Source of the DNA: Paenibacillus sp. HGH0039
GTDB taxonomy: Bacteria > Bacillota > Bacilli > Paenibacillales > NBRC-103111
Assembly: GCF_000411255.1 (NCBI RefSeq)
Contig: NZ_KE150413.1
Location: 2,766,580-2,830,579 of the forward strand
Length of the DNA: 64,000 bases
Direction of reading: 5' to 3'
Shown: piece by piece, positions 43,528-53,900 of the stretch
Layout: the number at the start of each line of letters is the position of its first letter
Position numbering within the stretch: position 1 is the first letter of the stretch
Translations under genes and position numbers: made by a program
Notes under the pieces: model-generated
Databases searched by the model: none
What the model saw: only the letters and a program-made list of their open reading frames with translations
Told to the model about the DNA's origin: nothing

Positions 43528-44916
43528 CTAACCATCCGATGACAGCGGCTGCGCTCCGTACCGCTCCAGCACCCGGTAAATCGCATCCGTGCCGAACCCC
43601 ACCGCTTCTACGGGAATACGTTCATCCGCCGCATGAATCAGTTTGGTAAACTGCATGTCCTTGGGCAGCGGCATGGGCAGGAAACCATAGGTTTGGATGC
43701 CGAGCCTCGCAAACAATCTTCCGTCCGTTCCTCCGGGCAGCAGCATCGGCACCGGAACGGCCTCCTTATCCGCTTCTTTCAGCACATCGGACAGCAAACC
43801 GAACATCCCCATGTCTGGAGCCGCGGCGCATGGGTCATGGCGCAGCACTTCCAGCCCGATCGAATCATGAATCGCGAATCTGCGCAGCTCGTCCATAAAT
43901 TGCTGCGGAGTGACGCCCGGCAGCGTTCGGCCGTCCAGCTCGACCGTAATTTCGCTTGGATGAACGTTGATTTTCTCGCCGCCGCGAACGACGGTCGCGC
44001 TGACCGTATTACGCAGAAGCGGGGCGAACGTCCCGCCCTTTTCCCCCAGCAGCTTCAGGATGAGGCCGCCCAGCCGGGGACGCAGCAGCCCTCTCAACAG
44101 CAGTCCCGGTAGCAGCGGCAGCGTGGCGGCCATGCCTTCAATCATCAACCGGGCCGCTGGTACCACACGTATTGGCAGCTTATTCCTGCTAAGCGTTTGA
44201 AGCATGTTCCCCAATTGCGCCATACAGTCGGCTCCCGACTTGCCCATGGAGCCGTGGCCTCCGTCTCCTCGAATCGTCGCTTTGAGCCAACATAGCTGCT
44301 TCTCCGCCACCATAATCGGATAAAAGGTTTTCCCCAGCGCATGAAACGCGAAGCCGCCGAATTCGCCGAGCGCATACTTTACGCCCGCAAAATAATCGGC
44401 ATGCCGCTCTACCAGGAAGGAAGCCCCGTATTCGCCCCCTGCTTCCTCGTCGCTGACAATCGCCAGAATGAGATCGCCGCGCAGCGGCAGCTTGCGGACA
44501 TGCGCGCGTAGGAAAGCCGATACGAGCATTGCCACGCCGCCTTTCATATCAAGCGCGCCCCGCCCCCAGACGAAGCCGTCATGGATCTCGCCCCCGAACG
44601 GGTCGCGGCTCCAGGCTTGCTTGTCGACGCCAACGACGTCGACATGCCCGTACAGCAGCAGCGGCGGTGCCTCCCCGCTGCCCTTCATCCTGGCCAGCAG
44701 ATTGGGCCGGGCCGGATCAAGCGCACAGATCCGTGTCTCAATGCCCGCATCCTCAAGCTGTTGCCGGATATACATGATGCTTGCGGCTTCCTCGCCCGGC
44801 GGATTTGTTGTATTGAAGCGGATCAATGTCTGCAAAATCTCCACGGGAGACGGCAGCTCCGCGGGGCGTTCGACTCCATCCTGATCCAACTCGTCATTAG
44901 CCAGCCGGATACCCAT
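43528..44916 (-). CDS. M20 family metallopeptidase/amidohydrolase
   Basis: The 462-residue protein belongs to the ArgE/DapE/CPG2 group. Dinuclear zinc ligands and catalytic residues are visible: GHVDVVGV (His91, Asp93), GALDMKGG (Asp123), VSDEEAGGEYG (catalytic Glu pair) and a late LIHAADERIPVE. GAAAGGAGCGGGGGC precedes the ATG, 14 bases after the acyltransferase stop. It is the last gene of the NRPS/PKS operon. It may deacylate or trim an intermediate, an unmasking or self-protection step, or supply a building block; the sequence does not decide. Confidence 0.85.
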   Translation of the reverse strand: MGIRLANDELDQDGVERPAELPSPVEILQTLIRFNTTNPPGEEAASIMYIRQQLEDAGIETRICALDPARPNLLARMKGSGEAPPLLLYGHVDVVGVDKQAWSRDPFGGEIHDGFVWGRGALDMKGGVAMLVSAFLRAHVRKLPLRGDLILAIVSDEEAGGEYGASFLVERHADYFAGVKYALGEFGGFAFHALGKTFYPIMVAEKQLCWLKATIRGDGGHGSMGKSGADCMAQLGNMLQTLSRNKLPIRVVPAARLMIEGMAATLPLLPGLLLRGLLRPRLGGLILKLLGEKGGTFAPLLRNTVSATVVRGGEKINVHPSEITVELDGRTLPGVTPQQFMDELRRFAIHDSIGLEVLRHDPCAAAPDMGMFGLLSDVLKEADKEAVPVPMLLPGGTDGRLFARLGIQTYGFLPMPLPKDMQFTKLIHAADERIPVEAVGFGTDAIYRVLERYGAQPLSSDG

Positions 44917-44930
44917 GCCCCCGCTCCTTT

Positions 44931-46211
44931 CTATAATAGACTGCCCGCGTATGGTCGGTCGGCAGGAGAAACGCCCGGCAAGCCGCGCAGGCCGAACTCA
45001 CCCTGCAGTCTTGCAAGCCGACGCTCCTGCTCTTCGGCGGACGTGCCTTTGGTGCGAAACATCGATTCCAGCATCGCCAGCGCTTGCCGAACATGCGCCT
45101 CTTCCACTTGCTCTCCCGTTTCCCGCAGCCGATCGACCAACTGCTGCACGCCGCGGTAAGGCAAAGCGACGCCTTGTTCATACTCAGCCGCGTTCCAGTT
45201 GCGGTTGCGGACGCAAGTGGCGATAGCCAGACAACGATTCAGCAGTTCAATCGAATAAGCGTCCGTTTGCCGGCTTGCGTCAACCAAATGCGCCTCATCC
45301 TCCTTGTCGTCAAAAGCGAATACGCGCAGTCCGTAGGGTGGAGCCAGCCGTTTCAATACATTGCCCGGACCCAGTTCCACGGCAGCGGCAACGCCAATGC
45401 TCTTCTGAAATGCAAGGACCGCCGGCCAATTGACGGGGTCCGTCAATCCCCTTGCCAGCATACCCGCGATCTCCGCCGAATTTCCGTACGGCTGCCCCGT
45501 CAAGGAGGAAACTACGGGAAAATCCATTTCTCCAAACGAGACGCGGCTTAGCACTTCGGCAAATTGCGCTGCCGCCGGCGCCATTAACGGACTATGGAAC
45601 GGTGCGCTTACCTGCAGCGGAATGACTGCGGCCCCCTGGGCGGACAGTCTTTCGGACGCTTCATGGACGGCCTCTTTGTGGCCCGAAATCACCGTTTGCC
45701 GCGCTGAATTCATATTCGATACCACGACAATACGGCTTCCGTCCGTGAAGCCTGCGCTGGTTTCCAAGCATACTTTGGCGACAACATCGGGACTCGGACC
45801 GTTCACGGCGGCCATCGCGCCGATTCCGGCAGCGGCTGCCCCTTGCATCAACTCGCCGCGGCGGCGTACGAGCCTGAGCGCATCCGGGAACGTTATGGCT
45901 CCCGCGCAGGTTAAAGCGGTAATCTCGCCCAGGCTGTGGCCGGCGGCCATCGCAGGTAGGTATCCCCATTCCCGGCTGTAGACGCGGTACATCGCCACGC
46001 CAAGCGCAAGAATGGCGGGCTGGGCATTGTCTGTCCGAGTCAGCTCCGTTATCGGTCCCTCATACATCAGGCTGTCAAGACGCATGCCCAGCGCTTCGTT
46101 CGCTTCCTCCATCGTCGCTTTGACAACCGCAAGCCGCTCGCTCAGCGTTTTTCCCATTCCGACGCGCTGCGAGCCCTGACCGGGAAACCATATCGCATGT
46201 TTGTTCAGCAT
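44931..46211 (-). CDS. Stand-alone malonyl-CoA:ACP acyltransferase (trans-AT)
   Basis: The 426-residue protein has the AT fold in its first ~300 residues: WFPGQGSQRVGMG, nucleophile motif GHSLGEITAL, the downstream Arg in RRRGELMQ, and catalytic-His region PFHSPLMAPA. The PKS module encoded upstream has KS and ACP but no AT, so this enzyme most likely loads it in trans with malonyl. The C-terminal ~110 residues (from about 310) form an extra helical segment rich in Arg and Glu that is not part of a normal FabD. AGGAGCGTGATGGAAG precedes the ATG. Confidence 0.88.
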   Translation of the reverse strand: MLNKHAIWFPGQGSQRVGMGKTLSERLAVVKATMEEANEALGMRLDSLMYEGPITELTRTDNAQPAILALGVAMYRVYSREWGYLPAMAAGHSLGEITALTCAGAITFPDALRLVRRRGELMQGAAAAGIGAMAAVNGPSPDVVAKVCLETSAGFTDGSRIVVVSNMNSARQTVISGHKEAVHEASERLSAQGAAVIPLQVSAPFHSPLMAPAAAQFAEVLSRVSFGEMDFPVVSSLTGQPYGNSAEIAGMLARGLTDPVNWPAVLAFQKSIGVAAAVELGPGNVLKRLAPPYGLRVFAFDDKEDEAHLVDASRQTDAYSIELLNRCLAIATCVRNRNWNAAEYEQGVALPYRGVQQLVDRLRETGEQVEEAHVRQALAMLESMFRTKGTSAEEQERRLARLQGEFGLRGLPGVSPADRPYAGSLL

Positions 46212-46232
46212 CTTCCATCACGCTCCTCAGGG

Positions 46233-46949
46233 TCAGATCGGGGCAGGCGCCTCGGTCAGCATTTTGTTTATCGCCGCTACAACATCGCGTTCCCGCTCAT
46301 GCAGGAAAAAATGTCCGCCTTCAAACGGCATCAGCTCGCAGCCTCCCGTCGCATAACGCTCCCATTCACCGAGCGGGCCTTTGACGCTGCCGTCATCCTT
46401 GCCGCTCAAGATGGTGAGCCGGAGCGGCAGCTGCGGCCGCATTCGATGCTCGTATTCGCCGACAAGCTTGAAGTCGGCTCTTAGGATCGGCATAAACATA
46501 TCCAGCAGCTCCCGATGCCGGAACAGCTCGCCCGGCATGCCACCGAGCCGTTTCAGTTCCTCGAGAAATTCGTCATCCGGAAGCATATGGGTCCGGCGAG
46601 TCTCCTTCTGCTCGCAATGCGGCGCCCCTCTGCCGGAGAGGAAGACTGCCGCAGGCAGCGGGAATCCTTCTTCCCGCAGCGCATGCAGCACCTCATACCC
46701 AAGCAGGCTGCCCATGCTGTGGCCGAATAAAGCATATGAATCGGAGCCAAGCGCCGTCTCCCGCACCAGCGGCAGCAAATCCCGCACGGCCTCCGCCGCG
46801 TCGGCATAGAACGGCTCGTCCATGCGGCTTCCTCTGCCCGCCAGTTCGGCCGGCACCAGACGCACGCCAGGATGCAGCCGGTTCGTCCAGCGCTTATACA
46901 CTTGTGCGGAGCCTCCTGCATAGGGCAAACAAATTAAAGATATCGTCAT
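46233..46949 (-). CDS. Type II thioesterase
   Basis: The 238-residue alpha/beta hydrolase is of the editing thioesterase group: N-terminal SLICLPYAGGSAQVYKRW, nucleophile GHSMGS, acid in LSGKDDGSV and His in EGGHFFLHE. Such enzymes remove stalled or wrong acyl groups from carrier proteins of NRPS/PKS lines. The ATG at 46947-46949 follows GGGAGGCGAGCGTT. It lies between the BtrH-like and the acyltransferase genes in the operon. As the line has no terminal TE domain, a role in product release cannot be excluded. Confidence 0.9.
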   Translation of the reverse strand: MTISLICLPYAGGSAQVYKRWTNRLHPGVRLVPAELAGRGSRMDEPFYADAAEAVRDLLPLVRETALGSDSYALFGHSMGSLLGYEVLHALREEGFPLPAAVFLSGRGAPHCEQKETRRTHMLPDDEFLEELKRLGGMPGELFRHRELLDMFMPILRADFKLVGEYEHRMRPQLPLRLTILSGKDDGSVKGPLGEWERYATGGCELMPFEGGHFFLHERERDVVAAINKMLTEAPAPI

Positions 46950-46989
46950 AACGCTCGCCTCCCGGGTAACATGTTGACGCAAGCGGCCT

Positions 46990-47961
46990 TTAAGCGCCGG
47001 CGACAAGCGTGGACCAGAACGCTTTTTCCTTCGCGAACATATCGTCCGCGAGCGCCAGCTCTCTGCCGCGTTCGAAGTCCCCCGTCACAAAGCGGTCCTT
47101 CACCAGATCCCATCCGTCCCTCACTGCGCCAAGCTGACCGGACAGCGACTCATGCAGCGCTTCGCCGATCAGCCTCTTCTCCCGCATGGAGCGGAGCAGC
47201 GACATGTTGGCGATATGCCGGTTGCAAATGATGTTGACGCCGACAAGGCCATAGGTCAAATGAGCTTGCTTCTTCTCCGGGTCGGAATCTACATTCCACA
47301 TACCCTCTATTGAGAACTCGCCAAGCTCCCTCGCCAGCCGCTCCGCATTTTCCACCACTTCAGTCAACTTCAACTCGTAAGGCTGAATCTTTTCCTGCAG
47401 GTTATATACGTAGAAGGCAGGCCCCAAATAGCTCGGGTTCACGTTGTATTCCGAGTTGCCGTACGCCTTGAGCAGCCTTTCCTCGGGCACCTCGTGCTCC
47501 TCGTAGCCGGCAAGCGTATCGTCAATGACGTAGAAGGTGCCGCGCTCCTTGTCGTATCCGTTAAACAGCGAATAATGATACCAATGAAACTTTTTCCAGG
47601 CCATGCTGCCCGGCAGCCAGTCATACAAATCGACGTTTACGCTCAAGTTGCGTCCGCCCTCCAGCATCGCCCTGATTTCATCCGGCACCGTCTCCATGCT
47701 GCGGAAATGACCGGGCTCGATATAGCGGATCACCTGCGACAGCGGGAATCTGGCCGGATCGTCCATATAATACAGCGTGTCAATTGTCGGATAGCGGAAG
47801 TCCTTGTCCGTTGCTGCCTCCCAAGGATAGTACCGGTAAATGTTCAAATACGCCGCATCCCTGTAGCTGGGCTCCTCCGACACCGCAATAGAAAACGCCT
47901 GGTTCAGCATGCAGTTCATCCAAAACTCGTTAAACGGTTTCCTTTCCATCGACAGCTTCAT
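46990..47961 (-). CDS. BtrH_N-like papain-fold protein
   Basis: The ~323-residue protein resembles the butirosin biosynthesis protein H N-terminal family (papain-like fold). Candidate triad residues are Cys17 (EFWMNCMLNQA), His129 (WYHYSLFNGYD) and Asp147 (FYVIDDTL). In butirosin BtrH transfers an acyl chain from an ACP to an amine. A similar acyl-transfer or release role onto an amine would fit a line that ends with a free condensation domain; this is inference. The C-terminal ~150 residues are helical. GGAGGCGGCGAACC precedes the ATG, 30 bases after the megasynthase stop. Confidence 0.7.
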   Translation of the reverse strand: MKLSMERKPFNEFWMNCMLNQAFSIAVSEEPSYRDAAYLNIYRYYPWEAATDKDFRYPTIDTLYYMDDPARFPLSQVIRYIEPGHFRSMETVPDEIRAMLEGGRNLSVNVDLYDWLPGSMAWKKFHWYHYSLFNGYDKERGTFYVIDDTLAGYEEHEVPEERLLKAYGNSEYNVNPSYLGPAFYVYNLQEKIQPYELKLTEVVENAERLARELGEFSIEGMWNVDSDPEKKQAHLTYGLVGVNIICNRHIANMSLLRSMREKRLIGEALHESLSGQLGAVRDGWDLVKDRFVTGDFERGRELALADDMFAKEKAFWSTLVAGA

Positions 47962-47994
47962 GGTTCGCCGCCTCCTTAGGCTCATAGTGTTGGT

Positions 47995-50900
47995 TCAAGC
48001 AAGCTTGCTTGCCGCAAGCACAGCACTGATTTTTTTCTTTGCTCCGTCTTCGACTAGCGCATGTAGGATCGCCGTATAATCATCCGCCAGCGCCCAGGCG
48101 TTCTCTTCGCGGAAAAGACTTGTCGCATATTCCAGCGTAAAGCCGATCCTGCCGTCCCGCTCCGCCGCTTCAAGCGTCAAATCGAATTTGCTGACGCCCG
48201 GATCGAATTCCTTGGGATCGAATTCAATGCCGCCCGAACGGTAAGCGACGCGATCGATATTTTGCAAAATAAACATCGTATCGAACAGCGGATTGCGGCT
48301 GCGGTCCTGTTCGATTCCCAGCTTTTGCACCAAATCCTCGAACGGATAATTCTGATGCTCCAGTGCCCGCAGCACATCCTCATGCAGCTCGGACAAATAG
48401 TCGCCAACTGTCCGGTACGATTCCGGGAAGCTGCGAATCGCGACCGTATTGACGAACATCCCGATCAGCCCTTCCAGTTGCGCATGATTGCGGCCTGCTA
48501 CCGGCGTGCCGATAATGATATCCTCCTCGTCGCTCCATTTGCTCAGCAGCATCGAATAAGCCCCGAGCAGCACCGTATACAGCGTCGTGCCGCGCTCGCG
48601 CGCAAATGCCTTGATCTTGAGCGTCAGCTCCTCATCCAGTCTGAAGTTGATCAGACTGCCCTCGAAGTTTTGCAGTTCCGGTCTTGACAAGGCTGTCTTG
48701 AGATCCAGCGTCGGCAGCTCCCCTTCGAACGCCTCCAGCCAGTAGCGCTCGTGCCCCATATAGGCCTCGCTGCCGATTTGTTCTTCTTGCCATACCGTGT
48801 AATCCCGGTACTGGATATCCAGCGTCGGCAGCTCGCCGCCCCCGTACAAAGTGGTCAGTTCCTGCAGCAGGACGCTGACGGAGACGCCGTCGGTAATAAT
48901 ATGATGAAAGTCCAGCAGCAGCAGATGGCGCTCCTCGCCAAGCGGAATCAATCCGGCCCGGAACAGCGGGAGACTGCCGAGATCAAACGGACGGATAAAG
49001 CGCTCCATCAGTGCGCTGATGCCGCCGAATAATCCTTCGTCTCCGCCTTCCGCGAGCAGCTTGCCCGCCGCCATTCTCAGCCTGGCATTGCGCTCCAGCG
49101 TAAATACCGGCTCCGCATGCACGCGCTGGCGGAACTCGTCCTCCTCGTGATGGAACGTCGTTCTGAGCGATTCATGGCGGCGCATTATCGCAAGGAAAGC
49201 TTCCTCCAGCCGCTCCACATCGAGCTTGCCTTGCATATGCACGGCGAACGGCACATGGTACATCGTTGCCTCGTCCGAGATCAGCCCCATCATAAATTGG
49301 CGGCGCTGCGGCCTCGACATCGGGTAATGCTCGCGCTCCGGTTGCTTCGGAATGCGCGCGGCCGCCACGGTTCCGCTAGTGTCCAGATGAGCCGCTAAAC
49401 CTTCAAGCGTAGGGTTCATAAAAATGTCGCGCAGCGGCATTTGGATGCCAAAGCGTTCCGCAATGCGGCTGACCATGCCCGCCGCCTTCAGGGAATGGCC
49501 ACCCAGATCGAAAAAGCTGTCCTTGGCGCTGATCGCATCCATACCGAGCAGCTCCTTCCAAATCTCCGCCAGCTTGCGCTCGGTATCCGTCGACAGCGGA
49601 ACAAGCTCGCGTTTGCCCGCGTCGGCCGGTCCCGGCTTTGGCAGCGCCCTTCTGTCGATTTTGCCCGTTGGCGTAAGCGGAATCGCTTCCAGAACGACCA
49701 TGAAGGCCGGAACCATATAAGAAGGCAGTTTGTCCCCGAGATATTCGCGCAACTGTCCGGTCAACCGGCCGGATGGCGCGGCGCCGTCCGGCTCCGCATC
49801 CGCAGCGTTCTGCACGACGACATACGCGCAAAGCGCATATTCCCCATCCTCTTCCTGAAACGCGGTGACGACCGTTTCCTTCACCTGCTCATGGCGAAGC
49901 AGCAACTGCTCAATTTCACCGATTTCAATCCGGTGCCCCCTGATTTTCACCTGGAAATCGCGGCGTCCCGCATAGGCAAACTCCCCATTTTCAAGCCTGC
50001 GCCCAAGGTCGCCCGTGCGATACATGCGTTCGCCCGGCGCGTACGGATTCGGCACAAAAGCGACATCCCATTCGGGATGGCTGAGATACCCGCGCCCGAC
50101 GCCCGGCCCGCCGATGCAAATTTCGCCCGTCACGCCTGTCGGCTGCAGCTTCAGCCCTTCGTCAAGCACCATCATGACGGACCCTTCGATCGGCGTGCCG
50201 ATCGAAATGTGCTCGCCTTCGGTCACTTCCCGGATCGAGGTCCAAACCGTCGTCTCCGTCGGACCGTACAAATTAAACAATCTGGCTCCGGTAGCGGCGC
50301 GCAGTCTGCCGAGCACATCGGCCGTCAGCGGCTCCGCCCCGATCATCAATATGCGCAGCTTTTGCAAACCGTCCGTTTCGCCTCGCTGATTCATCCACCA
50401 TTTGAAGCGCGACGGCGTAATTTGCAGCACATCGACGCCGTGCGCGTCAATCAGGCCTTGCAGTAAGGCGGCGTCGCTCAGTTCCTCTTCGCCCGCGAGT
50501 ACAATCCGCATACCCAGCGTGAGCGGAAGCAGATTTTCAACGACAAAAATATCAAAGGATACCGATGCCATCGCCAGGATGCTCTGGCCCTTCTCAAACG
50601 GAATCCGGTTTCGGAAGCCGCTGATGAAATGCGCCAGGCCGCGATGCTCAATCATCACTCCTTTGGGGCGCCCGGTCGAGCCCGACGTATACAGCACATA
50701 CGCCAATTGGTCCGGCTTATGGACAAACTCCGGATTGCCTCTGTCCGCCGCATACAGCTCCGGATCGTCCAGATACCACTCGGCAACGGCTCTCGTTACG
50801 GCTCCAGCGTATGCTTTTTCCGTCAGCAGAAGCGCTTCGCCGCAATCCTCAAGCATCCAGTCGATCCTCTCTTTCGGGTAAGCGGGATCAATGGCGACAT

Positions 50901-53900
50901 ATGCGCCTCCGGCTTTCAGAACACCCAAAATGCCGACAAGCAGCAGCGGGCTGCGGGACGCCATCAGCGCGACAATGCGCTCGGGCCCCACACCCTTCGC
51001 CCGCAAGGAATGGGCAAGCCGATTCGCGCGTTCGTTCAGCTCGGCGTACGTCACCGTCTCCGCGCCGAACTGAATCGCCGCCGCATCCGGCGTGCGCGCC
51101 GCTTGGCGCTCCACTTTCTGCACAAACCCCGTCCATTCCGCCGTTGCTTGCGTGGAAGCCGCCGCATCTTCTTGCCGGTCCGTCAAACCCTTTTCAGCTC
51201 GAATTTCCATCCTACCGTTGCTCCCCTCTCTACTCGCGGCCTGTACCGGCATGCCTCCTCCGGCCAACAGAGCCAGCAATTGCTCTCGCTCGCTTTCACT
51301 CATCAGCTCAAGCTCGCCGACCGTGCGACCCTGCGATCTGCACATCTCCCGCACGAGTACGATATAGCTTTCCGCCATGCGGCGTGCGGTTTCCTCATGA
51401 AACAAATCCGTCGCGTATTCCAGTTGAAGCTCGATTTCCGCTTCCCGTTCCACGGCTTCCAGAGTCAGGTCGAATTTGCTGGTCCCCGCCTCGAACGGTA
51501 TTTCGCTAAAGACGAGGCCGTCTGCTTCCATCACCGCCCGGTCCATATTTTGCAAAACAAACATGGCGTCAAACAAAGGATTGCGGCTTCTGTCGCTATC
51601 TGCCTTCAGCCCTTCGACCAGCTCCTCGAAAGGATACGTCTGGCGTGAAAGCGCCCCTACGACATGGTTATGCAGCTCCGCCATATAGGCCCGTACGGTC
51701 TTGTCTCTTGCCGGCCTAGTCCGCAGCGCCAGCGTGTTGACGAACATGCCGATCATGCCATGCGTATCTGCATGATCCCTGCCGGCGGTGGGGGTGCCCA
51801 CAATCACTTCAGCCTGCCCGCTGTATTTGGCCAGCATCGCGGCAAAAGCGCCCAGCAGCACCGTATACAGCGTCGTCTTCGCTTCCCGCGCCAGCTTTCG
51901 CGCCTCCGCCGTTGTCCGCGCGTCCAGCCGGAACGAATGGCGGAGGCCCTTATAGCTCGGCAGAGACGGCCGTGGCCGATCCGTCGGCAGCTCCAGCACA
52001 GCAAGCTTGCCTTCGAAGACTTCCATCCAGTATCGCTCATGCTCCGCATAAGCGGCATTTGCAAATCCGGCTTCTTGCCACACCGCATAATCGCTGTATT
52101 GCACGTGCAGCTCCGGCAGCGCTTGTCCGGCATACAGCTGCGACAGCTCATTCACCAGCAAACCGGAGGATACGCCGTCCGTAATAATGTGATGAACATC
52201 CAGCAGCAGCAGATGATCTTCCTCGTTCAACCGAAGCAGCCCCGCCCGCAGCAGCGGCAGCTTGTCCAGATGGAACGGGCGCTGGAAGACTTCCATCAGC
52301 CTCGTCACCTCTGCGCCGTCCGGCGGCGCTCCCCGCAGCGCTTCATCTCCGGTCAACGCTGCGTAATCCAGCGCCTCCAGCTTGAACGCATACGGCGGAT
52401 GAACCATTTGCCTGAACTCGTCCTTTGTCATATGGAAGGTCGTCCGCAAGCTTTCGTGGCGGCGGATCAGCGCCGTAAACGCGTCTTCCAGCCGCGCTAC
52501 ATCCAGCCTGCCCTGCAAGCGGAGCGCGAACGGCACATGATACATGGTGGCGTCTCCGGCCAGCATCTGCATCATATATTGGCGGCGCTGGGCGCGCGAC
52601 ATCGGATACCACTCGCGGCGCTCCGCCTTCGGGATCGGCTCGGCCGCCGCAGCGGTGCCGTCCCGCTCCTTGAGCCAGGCGGCTATTTCGGCAACGGAGG
52701 TAAGCTCGAATATCAGGCTGAGCGGAACCAGGGCGCCCGTCGCCTGCTGCAGCTTTCCCGCCAGCACGGCAGCCTTCAAGGAGTGACCGCCAAGCTCGAA
52801 AAAGTCGTCGTGAATGCCGATTGGCCCGGCCGTATCGCCCAGCACTTCTTCCCAAATGGCGGCGACGCGCTCTTCCATCCCGTCTCGCGGCAGCTCCGGC
52901 TTTCCCCGCTCCCGAAGCCCCAATTCCGGCTCCGGCAAGGCGCGCCGGTCCACTTTCCCGTTCGGCGTCAGCGGTATCCCGTCAATCGCCGCGATATAGG
53001 CCGGAATCATCGCCTCCGGCAGCTTGTCTTTCAGCTTTCTTCGCCATTCCCGCGAAGGGAGCTTGTCCGAAGCGACCACATACGCGCACAGCTCCTTGTC
53101 CCCGCTTGCCTGCTCGCGGATGACCACAACCGCATCCTCCACCTCGGGAAGGGAAATCAATTGCGAGCGAACCTCGTTCATTTCAATCCGCACACCTCTG
53201 ATTTTTACCTGTTGGTCGGCCCGGTCCACATACATCGCGTTGCCGTCCGGCAGCCACTTTGCGATATCACCGGTGCGATACATGAAGCGGCCCTCGCGGT
53301 ACGGATGCGGCAAAAAGCGCTCGGCTGTCATATCCGGCTTGTTCACATAACCGTCGGCAAGGCCGCTGCCGGCAATATACAGCTCCCCGGCTGCATTGAT
53401 AGGGGCAAGCTGGCCGCCATAGCCGAATATATAAATTTCGACATTGTGCATCGGCCCGCCAATCGGCACATAGCCGCCGCGATAAGCGCCCGGCTTGTAT
53501 GCGTACATATTGGAGCAAACCGTCGCCTCCGTCGGGCCGTAGCCGTTAATAATCCGAATCTCGGGATTAAGCTTCGTATACAGCTCCAGCGTTTCGTCTT
53601 TAATCGGCTCTACCCCAACGAGCATTTTGTCTAGCGTAATCGCGGAAGACGATTGCTCCAGCAGCCGCGCAACCTCTTTCAGCAAAGACGGCGGCAAATA
53701 AGCGAATGTAATCCGCTCTTCCGTAATCACTTCGGCAATTCGCCGCGGATCAAGCAATTTCGGCTCCGGGTAAAGCACCGTGCACGCCCCGAACATAAGC
53801 GGCATAAACAGCTCCGCTACGCTGACGTCAAACGAAATATTGGTCAGGCTGAGGCATCTGTCTCTCTCATCGTATTGCCCATCGAAAAACGTCCGGAGCG

